From Bacteroidota bacterium (lineage in GTDB: Bacteria; Bacteroidota; Bacteroidia; Flavobacteriales_D; Crocinitomicaceae): DNA of 64,000 nucleotides. Below the pieces are notes generated by a model. That model was not told the DNA's origin. It did not search any database and worked only from the letters and a program-made list of their open reading frames with translations. This document shows positions 33,954-43,356 of this stretch, one piece after another. Both the position numbers and the translations under genes were made by a program. The stretch lies in contig JAJRQK010000047.1 in NCBI GenBank assembly GCA_024280295.1, positions 1 to 64,000 of the forward strand. The letters run 5' to 3'. Numbering within the stretch: position 1 is the stretch's first letter; the number at the start of each line of letters is the position of its first letter.

Positions 33954-34136
33954 TCAACGGAATGAATAATACACTAACAAATCGCCCCATTTGATGTCTT
34001 CAAAATAAGTATCCAAAACAATATTTTCAGAGCATTCAAATGACAGGTTTTCTGATGGTATAAATCCATTCACAAAAACACATCAATTTGGAGTCCATTT
34101 ACCTTCAAGAGATTTCAGTATTTTCGATAAACTCAT
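33954..34136 (-). pseudogene. Possible decayed coding fragment
   Basis: In the 424-base gap 33850-34273, a minus-strand frame from an ATG at 34136 reads MSLSKILKSLEGKWTPN, then an in-frame TGA, then CVFVNGFIPSENLSFECSEN and DTYFEDIKWGDLLVYYSF before a final stop. The protein-like wording on both sides of the TGA suggests a dead gene, perhaps the end of an effector-binding domain, but it may be chance. Nothing else is visible in the gap apart from the hairpin at 33884. Confidence 0.3.
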
Positions 34137-34273
34137 TAAGACCGTAATTGTGTGCAGAAAATAAATCTCAGCGAATATCGTTTAGATAACGAAACATACT
34201 CACACCTAAATTGGATCGTATGAAAATTCTCATTTCAAATGATACAAAAAGAGTTGACCTCATGCTCACAAAA

Positions 34274-35908
34274 TTACTTGTTGATATTTTCTTCTCGCGC
34301 CTCGTATGAATTTCCACTTCCATACACTTTCATTGCACCAAAAGTACCATTAACAGCATCTGATTTACATCTCACTTTCTGGATGTAACACTTTCCGTCA
34401 GCCTTCATAAATGCAACCTGTGCATAAAAATCACGATAAAGAGTCACTCCTAATGAATTTTTTTTGACAAACCATGGCTTTGAAGTGATTACAACTTTGA
34501 GAACACTTTTTACTTGTCCATTACTATTGGAAATAAATCCAGATGAAATTTTCTTTTCCATTGCAGGATTCGAGACATCAGGTTTCTCCATACGCATAGC
34601 ATCAATCGCAAATTTCTCCATTTTAGGCTTCATTCCTTTCAAGAAATCAATACCTTCTTGAGTAGCTTCGATAGTAATCGTTGCTTTCAATTGATTATCA
34701 CAGCTATAAAAAGTGAAATCTTGCGGGACTCCTGGAACTAATGACTGAGCAAGAATTTTTTGGGTTCCGCAATCATAAAACATTGATTTCCGATACGCTT
34801 CACTGACATCTGCAAAGTCAGGAGATGGTACAAAGATCATTTTTTTATATCCCAGTTCCTTTTCATCATCGTCAAGAGGAAGCATTTTACCCGCATCATA
34901 AACATATTTATTTTGATTAGGATTTTTACCTCCATCAACCAAATCGAGTTGAACGAACGATGAATACTCACCTAAGTTTAGGTCAGACAACACAAAAATA
35001 TGGACAGGTGTTTTTCCATCAATTATAATTTTTGTTTTCACGTCCGATGCGGTCAACGATTTTGCGGTTACTCCGTTCTTTTGGACAAAATAAATTCCAC
35101 TTCCCTCAGATCTATGAAATTCTCCCGCTCGATATTTATCAAAACGCATATTTAATGTCTCCATCATTGAAGAATAGTGAAATTCAACCTTTTTGACACT
35201 AGTTAACAGTGCATCATTATTACCTACAAAAGCATTGAAAAGCGTTACACTATTGTAAAACTCCACAACTCTATTCTGATAGCCTTTAGCTGAAGAGCCT
35301 GATTGTTCGGTTGCATACATAACATAAGTTGGGATATCATCCAATTCAGACTCAAATGCCTTTAATGAATAATCCGTTTCTCCTGCACCTTCAAGCGCAT
35401 CCAAAATCCCTGGAATTATGTATTTTTTGATCTCAGCTCTCGAACGGAAACCTCCCTTACCTGCAATGAAATCAATTTCACTTTGATTGGATAACATCAT
35501 TTGGATGGAGTTAAGTGTCACTCCATTGTCCTCAAGAAACTTTAATCCTTTATAGAAACTCGTAACATCATTAGAAGACGAATGAGTTAGAAATGTTTTA
35601 ACTCTTCGCAAATCGTCTATTAAATTATTATATCGCTCATTAATTTCATTTTCCATTGCGTTATCTTCAGTATCCCCTCTACCTCGGTCATGGCGAGATT
35701 TTGATGTGTTATCAGTTGTAGATTCAGAGGATGACCCAGAAGAATTTTCTGATGACTCTAATGACTTACCAGCTTTACGAATTCCTTCACGAATCCCTCT
35801 TCCGCCTTGCGCAAATGATTCTTGAGAGTTTATGAAGATTAAACTTAAAAAAGTCACTAAAATTAGACTCCCTAAATGAATTACTCTTGATTGATTTTTA
35901 TTTTTCAT
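34274..35908 (-). CDS. Secreted protein of unknown function
   Basis: 544 residues from MKNKNQSRVIHLG (35908); the ORF track starts at a TTG 12 codons earlier. A signal peptide (LVTFLSLIFINSQESFAQ) precedes a Ser/Gly/Thr-rich, charged linker (SSGSSSESTTDNTSKSRHDR). A mostly helical region follows (about 100-260), then a beta-rich half (YFVQKNGVTAKSLTASDVK, ITIEATQEGIDFLKGMKP). Cys are few. No family is recognised. It lies 82 bases downstream of the LytTR receptor-regulator gene in the same direction, but has a -7-like sequence of its own. Confidence 0.7.
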   Translation of the reverse strand: MKNKNQSRVIHLGSLILVTFLSLIFINSQESFAQGGRGIREGIRKAGKSLESSENSSGSSSESTTDNTSKSRHDRGRGDTEDNAMENEINERYNNLIDDLRRVKTFLTHSSSNDVTSFYKGLKFLEDNGVTLNSIQMMLSNQSEIDFIAGKGGFRSRAEIKKYIIPGILDALEGAGETDYSLKAFESELDDIPTYVMYATEQSGSSAKGYQNRVVEFYNSVTLFNAFVGNNDALLTSVKKVEFHYSSMMETLNMRFDKYRAGEFHRSEGSGIYFVQKNGVTAKSLTASDVKTKIIIDGKTPVHIFVLSDLNLGEYSSFVQLDLVDGGKNPNQNKYVYDAGKMLPLDDDEKELGYKKMIFVPSPDFADVSEAYRKSMFYDCGTQKILAQSLVPGVPQDFTFYSCDNQLKATITIEATQEGIDFLKGMKPKMEKFAIDAMRMEKPDVSNPAMEKKISSGFISNSNGQVKSVLKVVITSKPWFVKKNSLGVTLYRDFYAQVAFMKADGKCYIQKVRCKSDAVNGTFGAMKVYGSGNSYEAREENINK

Positions 35909-35949
35909 GCTAAATTTCTTAAAAATATTGTTTTGGATTATCAATGCAA

Positions 35950-35957
35950 CAAATCTA
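35950..35957 (-). promoter_or_regulatory. -7 promoter element of the 34274-35908 gene
   Basis: On the minus strand this reads TAGATTTG, a perfect TAnnTTTG match, about 41 bases before the ATG at 35908. Confidence 0.45.
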
Positions 35958-36026
35958 AGCGCAACAGATCAATAAGTTCTTAATTGAAAGGTGATTTGGG
36001 ACGTATTCAATAGAAATAGGGAAGTA

Positions 36027-38618
36027 TTAATCAATCATTTTAAGGGAAGTCAAGCGTTCTTTAGTCAGTTGAACATAATTAATTCCTATTGGTACTTTCG
36101 AATCACCAAGCTTTAGGAACTCTCCATGGAATGCAGAAATTTTCTTTGTATTAACAATAAATGAACGATGACATCGCATAAATGAATCATCTTGCTCATT
36201 AATCGTCTCACCAATTGACTTGAGAGATGCGCGTATCATTAACTTATCCTCTTTGAGAAAAAGAGTAACATAATTTCTCGAGGATTCAAGGTAAATCAAT
36301 TCATTTAAAATCACCTTGGATTTGCTTCCATCTTTAACATTTTTGACAAGAATAAATTTTTCCTTTTTCAAATAATTGAGAAGAATTGTCATTATTTCCC
36401 TCACTATATCTCGATTATAAGTCAAGATTCTAACCTTAAAAAACCAATAAATCAACAACACAAAGGCAAAAAGAGTCGATATCCGAAACCACCAAGTTGA
36501 CCACCAAGGAACGTTAATAGTGAACGACCGTTTAACGATATCAGATTCATTTCCGTTACAAACGACTTTCATTTCGACCGAATATTCACCAGGAGCCATC
36601 TTACTAAATTGGAGTTGCCCTTCAAATAAACGCCACGAATCATCATTCAGTCTATAAAACCGATCAGCCTTCTCGTTTGAAAATGAAAAATAATTTAGAT
36701 CAAACCTCAAATTATTTTGATTATAGGAAAGATTCAAATGAGCATTTGTCATTGTCTTATCTTCAACAAAAACGCGATTCACTTGAAGTGGAATTTGAAA
36801 TTTAGGGTTTCCATAGGTAAACTTATTTACACCGTAAAGCCCAGTACTTGTAGCGATGTAAATTTTATCGCCAATAACTGAGAAATCATTGATTAATTTA
36901 GATTGAAATAGTTTTGTCACCCTCCAAATTGACGAAAACTCACTTTTACGGAGAATATTTACACCTCGGCTCGTTCCTGCGATAAAATAATCATCAAACA
37001 ACTCTACGGTTGAGCAGTAATTAGAGCTTAGTCCAGACTTAATATCGAAATGTGTAACCTTACCATTCTTAATATGAAAAAGTCCATTTTCCGCACTTGC
37101 TAGAGCTATTTCTTCATCCTTCGTATCAATATCGACAATTCGGCACTTAATGTTTTCTGTATACTGCTTCTTTAATTCCCCATTATTATTTAAAAGATAC
37201 AAACCATTATCTGTACCAATCAGCAAGCCTATACTCGACTCTTTAAAGCAATTAACTCGTACATTTAATAAATGCTCTCCAATATCTCTAAGCAAAAGGT
37301 CATTTCCTGGTACTTCTCGCAAACTATCAAAAGCAACCAATGATTTTAATCGGTAGACCCCTTGTCTATTCCCTACATAAAGTGCATCGCTGTAAAAGAT
37401 AATATGCGCCGAACTAGTCCTATAATAGCTAATCTGATTATTCACTAAAGAAGCGATTCCGCCATCCGTTTCATACCAAATTCTACCTCCAAAACTTACA
37501 ATACCATTCAAATCTTGTTGAGAATACTTATTCTTCGAGCCTAAATTGACATACGAAATACCCGAAATTTCATTATAATGCCCGATTGTCAAGCCTTGTA
37601 CTCCAAATAATAACTGTGCGTTTTCTTGTTGTAAGATGCAATTCACCTCTCGACTTTCTGTCAATAAGTGAAGGTTCATATTAGAGATTTTTACAACTCC
37701 CGACATCAAAGTTGATGCCCAATAATTCCCCTCATGATCTTTTAGAACACTTGTCACTTGATTTTGTTCTAATAATGAACGCTCAATAACTATTTCATTG
37801 TTCTTTATTTTGAAAAAATGTAAGCCTGAATACGAAGATGCGATCATTTGTCCATCTACCGATTGAATTTTGTTGATTGTTAAATCTGTAAGAACCGATC
37901 CATTTCCAAGTTCTATAAACTCTCCACTCATTGAATAATTAGCCATTTTTCCTTTTGCAGTCATTAAGACATCACCATTTGGCAAAACGAGTGCTCTCGA
38001 AAAATGGACAGGTTCATCAAACTTGACTAATACATCAGCCTTATCGTTTACAATTTTGCCAATACCATCACTGGAAATAAAATGTAAATGACCACCCCTC
38101 TCCCAAATGAAACTCACAAAATTACTCAGCAGTCCATTCGAAGTAGTATACTCACTCAGAAGCCCATTTTTTATAATTTTAATTCCGTCACCAAATCCAG
38201 CGGCAGCAATTGAGCCGTCGCTCATTTCAATATATTCAGAAACGAAAGAAGTAAAAGTTAAATCATCTGTAGATGAAATTGACTTTGTCAACCAACTATT
38301 TGTGTAATGACTAATTTGTCCGTTTGCACCGAGAAATAACTTATTTCCGTTCTTTTTAGTCTTTATTTCAAAATTTTCATTTGCGTGAAGGCCGTTCGAT
38401 TTATCAAATGAAGTAAAAACACTTCCATCATATCGAATAATGCCTTTATCTGTGGCCATCCATAAAAAATAATCATTCGATTGGACAATGTGATAAACAG
38501 TGTTACTAGGTAAGCCGTTTGAAGTATTGAAATAGGTAATATCTTGTCCTGAAACATATCGAGTCACCACTAAAAATAGTGCACAAAAAATTAGTATGGC
38601 GCGAGAAACAACTTGCAT
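36027..38618 (-). CDS. Membrane one-component regulator: two-component-type propeller sensor plus LytTR
   Basis: An 863-residue protein. A signal peptide (FCALFLVVTRYVSGQ) leads to a long periplasmic Reg_prop beta-propeller (about 25-620) with repeated NGLPSNTVYHI-like, GIIRYDGSVF-like and NGLLSNFVSFIWE-like units. Next come a Y_Y_Y-type Ig domain (NNLRFDLNYFSFSNEKADRFYRL, PGEYSVEMKVVCNG) and one membrane helix (ISTLFAFVLLIYWFF, about 720). A cytosolic LytTR DNA-binding domain (LIYLESSRNYVTLFLKEDKL, FMRCHRSFIVNTKKI) ends it. There is no histidine kinase or receiver domain, so the ligand signal would reach DNA directly from the membrane. Confidence 0.9.
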   Translation of the reverse strand: MQVVSRAILIFCALFLVVTRYVSGQDITYFNTSNGLPSNTVYHIVQSNDYFLWMATDKGIIRYDGSVFTSFDKSNGLHANENFEIKTKKNGNKLFLGANGQISHYTNSWLTKSISSTDDLTFTSFVSEYIEMSDGSIAAAGFGDGIKIIKNGLLSEYTTSNGLLSNFVSFIWERGGHLHFISSDGIGKIVNDKADVLVKFDEPVHFSRALVLPNGDVLMTAKGKMANYSMSGEFIELGNGSVLTDLTINKIQSVDGQMIASSYSGLHFFKIKNNEIVIERSLLEQNQVTSVLKDHEGNYWASTLMSGVVKISNMNLHLLTESREVNCILQQENAQLLFGVQGLTIGHYNEISGISYVNLGSKNKYSQQDLNGIVSFGGRIWYETDGGIASLVNNQISYYRTSSAHIIFYSDALYVGNRQGVYRLKSLVAFDSLREVPGNDLLLRDIGEHLLNVRVNCFKESSIGLLIGTDNGLYLLNNNGELKKQYTENIKCRIVDIDTKDEEIALASAENGLFHIKNGKVTHFDIKSGLSSNYCSTVELFDDYFIAGTSRGVNILRKSEFSSIWRVTKLFQSKLINDFSVIGDKIYIATSTGLYGVNKFTYGNPKFQIPLQVNRVFVEDKTMTNAHLNLSYNQNNLRFDLNYFSFSNEKADRFYRLNDDSWRLFEGQLQFSKMAPGEYSVEMKVVCNGNESDIVKRSFTINVPWWSTWWFRISTLFAFVLLIYWFFKVRILTYNRDIVREIMTILLNYLKKEKFILVKNVKDGSKSKVILNELIYLESSRNYVTLFLKEDKLMIRASLKSIGETINEQDDSFMRCHRSFIVNTKKISAFHGEFLKLGDSKVPIGINYVQLTKERLTSLKMID

Positions 38619-38649
38619 TCAGAGGTTAAGATACAATTAGTATTCAAAT

Positions 38650-38680
38650 AAAAAGCCATCAACTAAACTGATGGCTTTTT
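38650..38680 (-). terminator. dnaA terminator
   Basis: AAAAAGCCATCA and TGATGGCTTTTT form a perfect 12-bp stem around a 7-base loop directly after the dnaA stop (38684). It has A/T tracts on both sides. Confidence 0.8.
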
Positions 38681-38683
38681 AAA

Positions 38684-40114
38684 TTATTGTATCGCTAATT
38701 TCTTTTCTAGATCTTCAAGATAGGCTCTAAACTGCTTATCTGTTTCGGATAAATTCGTGACTGTTCGACAAGCATGAAGAACAGTAGCATGATCCTTTCC
38801 TCCACAGTGAGCCCCAATATTTGCCAATGAGGATTTAGTCATCTTCTTAGAGAAGTACATTGATATTTGACGAGCTTGAACAACTTCTCTTTTACGTGTT
38901 TTAGATTTTAAAATCTCTAGTGGTAAGTCAAAATAATCACAGACTACCTTCTGAATGTATTCAATTGATACTTCACGCGCAGTATTCTTAACGAACTTGT
39001 CAACCATTTGCTTCGCTAGTTCAATAGTGATCGCTTTCTTATTAAGAGAAGCTTGAGCAAGCAGAGTATTCAGAGCACCTTCCATTTCACGTACATTAGT
39101 GTTAATTGAATACGCTAAATACTCTACAACATCCTTTGGAAGGTCAATTCCATTCCCGTACATTTTCTTTTCAAGTATCGCCATTCTAGTTTCAAGGTCT
39201 GGCGCAGAAAGGTCTGCTGACAACCCCCATTTGAAACGCGATAACAATCGCTGCTCCATTCCCTGCATCTCTACAGGTGGTTTATCACTTGTTAGAATGA
39301 TTTGTTTACCATTCTGATGTAAATGGTTAAACACATGGAAGAAAACATCTTGAGTCTTCTCCTTGCCAGAGAAAAACTGGACATCATCTATAATAAGCAC
39401 GTCTATCATCTGATAGAAATGAATAAAGTCGTTTGTAGTTTGATTTTTAATAGCATCAATAAACTGATGCGCAAATTTTTCAGACCCTACGTATAACACT
39501 GTTTTATTGGGGAATTGATCTTTTATTGAAATCCCAATAGCGTGAGCTAGATGAGTTTTACCAAGTCCTACACCACCGTATATCAATAGCGGATTAAATG
39601 CTGTTCCTCCAGGCTTATTCGCAACTGCATATCCAGATGCTCGCGCTAGTCGGTTACAATCACCCTCTACAAAGTTATCAAATGAGTAAGATGGGTTCAA
39701 ATTAGAATCAACATTCACTTTCTTGAGTCCAGGAATAATAAATGGATTACGAATTTGCTTCTCGCTAATATCTAGCGGCATAGTTATCGGAGCATTCTTT
39801 AATGCTTTTTGATTGAGCGCAGGAAGCTTAACAGTGTAAGGTGTAGAGTTTGTCATATTATTTGCCATGATAATACTGTACTCCAATCGCCCTTCAGTTC
39901 CTAATTCTTTCTTGATTACTTTTCGTAGTAGTGTTATATAGTTTTCTTCCAACCACTCATAAAAAAAATGAGATGGCACTTGAATGGTAAGAACGTCATT
40001 ATCAAGCTTCACTGGAACTATTGGGTCGAACCAAGTTTTAAACGCTTGCAGCGAAACATTATCCTTGATTACTTTGAGACACGATCCCCAGGCACTTCCG
40101 TGATTTTTACTCAT
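38684..40114 (-). CDS. dnaA: Chromosomal replication initiator DnaA
   Basis: The 476-residue protein has the four-domain DnaA layout: an N-terminal DnaA_N domain (WGSCLKVIKDNVSLQAFKTWFDPIVP), a linker, an AAA+ core with Walker A GGVGLGKTHLAHA (about 176) and Walker B LIIDDVQFF (about 237), and a C-terminal DnaA-box binding domain with CGGKDHATVLHACRTV (about 441). It initiates replication at oriC. A thioesterase gene lies divergent beyond a 347-base AT-rich gap. That gap has one perfect DnaA box and a palindrome. Confidence 0.97.
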   Translation of the reverse strand: MSKNHGSAWGSCLKVIKDNVSLQAFKTWFDPIVPVKLDNDVLTIQVPSHFFYEWLEENYITLLRKVIKKELGTEGRLEYSIIMANNMTNSTPYTVKLPALNQKALKNAPITMPLDISEKQIRNPFIIPGLKKVNVDSNLNPSYSFDNFVEGDCNRLARASGYAVANKPGGTAFNPLLIYGGVGLGKTHLAHAIGISIKDQFPNKTVLYVGSEKFAHQFIDAIKNQTTNDFIHFYQMIDVLIIDDVQFFSGKEKTQDVFFHVFNHLHQNGKQIILTSDKPPVEMQGMEQRLLSRFKWGLSADLSAPDLETRMAILEKKMYGNGIDLPKDVVEYLAYSINTNVREMEGALNTLLAQASLNKKAITIELAKQMVDKFVKNTAREVSIEYIQKVVCDYFDLPLEILKSKTRKREVVQARQISMYFSKKMTKSSLANIGAHCGGKDHATVLHACRTVTNLSETDKQFRAYLEDLEKKLAIQ

Positions 40115-40461
40115 CCTTTTATGACTTAAAATTGTTCTTAGTTAGTATTGCATACTTCAGTGAAAACGATCTTGTTAAGAGAATCAAGAGATATGTTTTC
40201 GTAGAGGACAAATATTCACATTAAAAAGTGAAAAAAAAAGTGTATTAGGTGTTGATTATTAAAAAAGTTTTACATCTAAAAATTTTAACATTGAAGAGAT
40301 GATTTGAACAATCACACCATTGACAAGGGCTCAAACTGCTATTTCACAAATACATACCTAACCTAAGGTACAACAAAGATTTAAAGAAATAGTAATTATT
40401 CACAATAATAATTACTTTTCCCCATTGAGACAAAACTTAATTCGAATTCTAGTTATTAACA
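40115..40461. promoter_or_regulatory. AT-rich dnaA upstream region with DnaA box and palindrome
   Basis: The 347-base gap between divergent dnaA and the thioesterase gene holds a perfect palindrome, AGTAATTATT-N6-AATAATTACT (40391-40416). Its left arm and loop contain TTATTCACA (40396-40404), a perfect TTATnCACA DnaA box. A second, imperfect box ATATTCACA is at 40212-40220, beside a TTCAC-N8-GTGAA dyad (40215-40232). Autoregulation of dnaA is likely. Too few boxes are visible to claim oriC. Confidence 0.5.
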
Positions 40462-40884
40462 ATGAAAACAAATTTTACGTACGAAATTTCACTCCGCGTT
40501 CGCTACGGAGAAACTGATCAAATGGGGTATTGCTATTACGGGAATTACGCCCAATATTTTGAAGTTGGCAGGGTTGAGGCCTTACGCGAACTAGGAATGA
40601 CCTACAAATCACTAGAAGAACAAGATGTAATGCTCCCTGTATCAGAGTTTAAAGTACAGTATAAATCCCCAGCAAAATATGACGACCTATTAAGAATTAG
40701 AACTACAATTTCTCAACTCAATGGAACGAGAGTTTCTTTTGATTATACCATCATTGGTGAAGATGAGCAGTTAATATCTACCGGAATGACAACCTTGGTT
40801 TTTATTTCAAAAAAAACAATGAAGCCAATTCGGCCTCCTTCAAACTTCGTGGATCTGCTCTCACACTACGAGGTTTCAGAATAA
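40462..40884 (+). CDS. Acyl-CoA thioesterase (YbgC/4HBT family)
   Basis: The 140-residue hotdog-fold protein has the 4HBT signature RVRYGETDQMGYCYYGNYAQYFE with the catalytic Asp in ETDQMG and the His position replaced by Tyr (GYCYYGNY). The ending is LVFISKKTMKPIRPP. It hydrolyses acyl-CoA esters; the exact chain is unknown. In several Bacteroidota a thioesterase gene lies next to dnaA, which fits here. It is divergent from dnaA. Confidence 0.9.
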   Translation: MKTNFTYEISLRVRYGETDQMGYCYYGNYAQYFEVGRVEALRELGMTYKSLEEQDVMLPVSEFKVQYKSPAKYDDLLRIRTTISQLNGTRVSFDYTIIGEDEQLISTGMTTLVFISKKTMKPIRPPSNFVDLLSHYEVSE

Positions 40885-41017
40885 AGGCAAAGAAGTATGG
40901 AGATTACCACTAAAACAAACTTCAAACTAACAAAGACTTCACTTTATGACTGATTAGTAAATAAACCTAAAGTTCACTTTCGTTTAAACGTAATATTTCG
41001 TTATATTATATCAACAG

Positions 41018-43252
41018 ATGACAATAAGCAATCACAAATGGACAATACTGAGCTTTCTTCGGGGATTCTTCCCGTTACAACTACTCATAGCACATGTGAA
41101 GTATAATCTTTTCGCGCTACTATTTTGGGCGATATTATTTATGATCACCAACGACAGTCTTGGATACGCATTTGGAATACCTTTACTCTTTCTTTCCCCA
41201 GAATATGCTGGAAGCGTGTCACCTGTATCTTTTTTCTTTTTAGGTATTGCTTTTGGTGGTTTCACAATGGCATTCAATACATATAGCTATATAAAACTAG
41301 GGCCGCATTTTCCTTTTATGACAACCTTGAGCAGGCCATTTTTTAAGTTTTGCGTGAATAATGGTGTTCTTCCAATAAGTTTCATCATTTTTTTTATGAT
41401 CCAGTCTTCAACATTCCAGGTAAATGAGGAGTTAGCAACAGGATACCAAGTTCTCAGCTACAACGTCACTCTTCTTTCTGGAATCTTATCTTTTTTTATT
41501 TTATCATTCCTCTATTTCTTTCCCATCGCACGAAGACGAGAACGCATAAAAGGAATGCAAAAAACGGAACCAATTACCTCCTTCACCCATCGAGAAGAAG
41601 AATGGTTTGAGCAATACTCAAAAGAAAAAGATCGTCGTTACATTTATTTTGGGCGCGGACTTAGAATACAAGTCAGTCGAAGCATATCTCATTTAAAGCG
41701 ATCGGCAATCCAAGAAACTTTTGCAAAAAACAGGATCAATGCATCCGTCTTCGAAATTATGACAATCAGTGGGTTCTTTTTAATTGGATTTCTGAACAAC
41801 TATGACTTCATGGAAATGCCAGCAGCCATGAGTCTTGTCTTACTAATGACGATTATCCTCATGTTATTTAGTGCATTGAAATCTTGGTTTAGAAATTGGG
41901 CATATCCTGTATTGATTATTGTTATCATAAGTATGGATTTCGTAAGTTCAAAGGTTGATATATTCAACTACAAGAACTATGCTTATGGCCTAAGTTATGA
42001 AGAATCCGATTTTTCTGAATATTCTTATGATCACCTCGAAGAAATATCACGAAACGACTCATTAACAAAATCATCTTATGAAAGTTATATATCAACACTT
42101 GAGAATTGGAAGGCTAAAACAGGGGAGGAAAAGCCAAAATTAGTGATCGTAAATTCATCTGGCGGAGGATCTCGCAGTGCATTATGGACGCTGTCAGTTC
42201 TACAACAATGCGACATGCATCTTGACGGTAAATTGAGTAAGCACATACAATTAATAACAGGAGCTTCTGGTGGAATGGTTGGCGCAGCATATTACAGGGA
42301 ACTTCTACTTAGCTATCAGAAAGGTGAAATTGATGCGCCATACGGACAAGAATATTGTGATAAAATTAGCTTAGACCTTCTAAATAAACTTGCTTTTACT
42401 GCAACAACAAGTGATATTTTTATTCGATTTCAAACCTGTGAATACAACGGGCAAACTTATCCTAGTGATCGTGGATATGCATTTGAGCAGCAGCTACATG
42501 AGAACACTGACGGAATAATGGATCACGATCTTGGTTACTATCGGAAACACGAACAAAATGGCGACGTTCCAACACTCATATTTTCTCCAACAATCATTAA
42601 TGACGGGCGCAGAATGCTTATTTCATCTCAACACCTAAATTTTCTCACTGAAAACCATGGAGGGCCATCCAAAATGACGCGTTCGAACGAAAATATTGAT
42701 TTTTTAAGTTTTTTTGACAAGCAAGATGCGAGCAAAATTAGATTTTCCACTGTACTCAGATCAAGCGCGTCATTCCCCTTTGTAATGCCAATGGTTAATT
42801 TACCCACAAAACCACAAATTCAATTAATGGATGCTGGAATTCGGGATAATTTCGGAACTAAAACACTCGTAGAATTTTTACATGTTATGGGAGAATGGAT
42901 CTCAGAAAACACTAGTGGAGTAGTTATTCTACAAATCCGCGACACAAAAAAAATGTTGGCTGATCAATCCTTTATTGAGCCAAGTTTTTTAGATCGGCTC
43001 TCCTTGCCACTAGGAAACGTCTATAAAAACTTGCTTCGTGTTCAAGATTTCAACCAAGAAGAATTGATGAAAATAAGCGTACAAGGAATGAAATTTCCGG
43101 TTGACCTTGTTTCTTTCAACCTAAGAGAACATTGGAACGATCGCATTTCACTATCATGGCATTTAACCAAGCAAGAGAAAATTAAAATTAGAAATGCTTT
43201 TACAAGCGAAGCAAATAATCATTCATTCACACAATTGAAAAGATTGCTTTAG
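41018..43252 (+). CDS. Membrane-anchored patatin-like phospholipase
   Basis: The 744-residue product has an N-terminal membrane region with several helices (LFALLFWAILFMI, SPVSFFFLGIAFGGFTMAF, LPISFIIFFMIQSST, LLSGILSFFILSFLYFFP), a further pair near 240-310, and a C-terminal patatin domain (about 375-740). Patatin motifs are present: the oxyanion glycine loop NSSGGGSRSALW (about 380), the nucleophile elbow GASGG (about 415) and the catalytic Asp in LMDAGIRDNFG (about 604). It probably cleaves membrane lipids from the cytosolic side. The neighbours give no partner. Confidence 0.85.
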   Translation: MTISNHKWTILSFLRGFFPLQLLIAHVKYNLFALLFWAILFMITNDSLGYAFGIPLLFLSPEYAGSVSPVSFFFLGIAFGGFTMAFNTYSYIKLGPHFPFMTTLSRPFFKFCVNNGVLPISFIIFFMIQSSTFQVNEELATGYQVLSYNVTLLSGILSFFILSFLYFFPIARRRERIKGMQKTEPITSFTHREEEWFEQYSKEKDRRYIYFGRGLRIQVSRSISHLKRSAIQETFAKNRINASVFEIMTISGFFLIGFLNNYDFMEMPAAMSLVLLMTIILMLFSALKSWFRNWAYPVLIIVIISMDFVSSKVDIFNYKNYAYGLSYEESDFSEYSYDHLEEISRNDSLTKSSYESYISTLENWKAKTGEEKPKLVIVNSSGGGSRSALWTLSVLQQCDMHLDGKLSKHIQLITGASGGMVGAAYYRELLLSYQKGEIDAPYGQEYCDKISLDLLNKLAFTATTSDIFIRFQTCEYNGQTYPSDRGYAFEQQLHENTDGIMDHDLGYYRKHEQNGDVPTLIFSPTIINDGRRMLISSQHLNFLTENHGGPSKMTRSNENIDFLSFFDKQDASKIRFSTVLRSSASFPFVMPMVNLPTKPQIQLMDAGIRDNFGTKTLVEFLHVMGEWISENTSGVVILQIRDTKKMLADQSFIEPSFLDRLSLPLGNVYKNLLRVQDFNQEELMKISVQGMKFPVDLVSFNLREHWNDRISLSWHLTKQEKIKIRNAFTSEANNHSFTQLKRLL

Positions 43253-43331
43253 CAGCATAGGTGTTTTCAAACGAAAAAAGTGCTTCAACAAACGAAATCA
43301 TAGATATCATTTGGAAAAGCACTATATGTAA

Positions 43332-43351
43332 AGAGAGCAATATTGCTCTCT
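43332..43351. terminator. Palindromic hairpin between convergent genes
   Basis: AGAGAGCAAT and ATTGCTCTCT form a perfect 20-bp palindrome between the stops of the patatin gene and the convergent gene at 43357. It may stop transcription from both sides. A longer AGTGCTT/AAGCACT pair flanks the stretch just before it. Confidence 0.55.
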
Positions 43352-43356
43352 GATAG

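Noticed and set aside
34220-34303. Short plus-strand ORF (MKILISNDTKRVD)
   Set aside because: It overlaps the end of the real minus-strand gene and is only 27 codons long.
40115-40461. Replication origin next to dnaA
   Set aside because: Only one perfect and one imperfect DnaA box are visible; the evidence is not enough to call oriC.
41018-43252. Patatin of a CBASS-like anti-phage system
   Set aside because: No cyclase or other defence gene lies nearby, and the membrane domain is not the usual CBASS layout.
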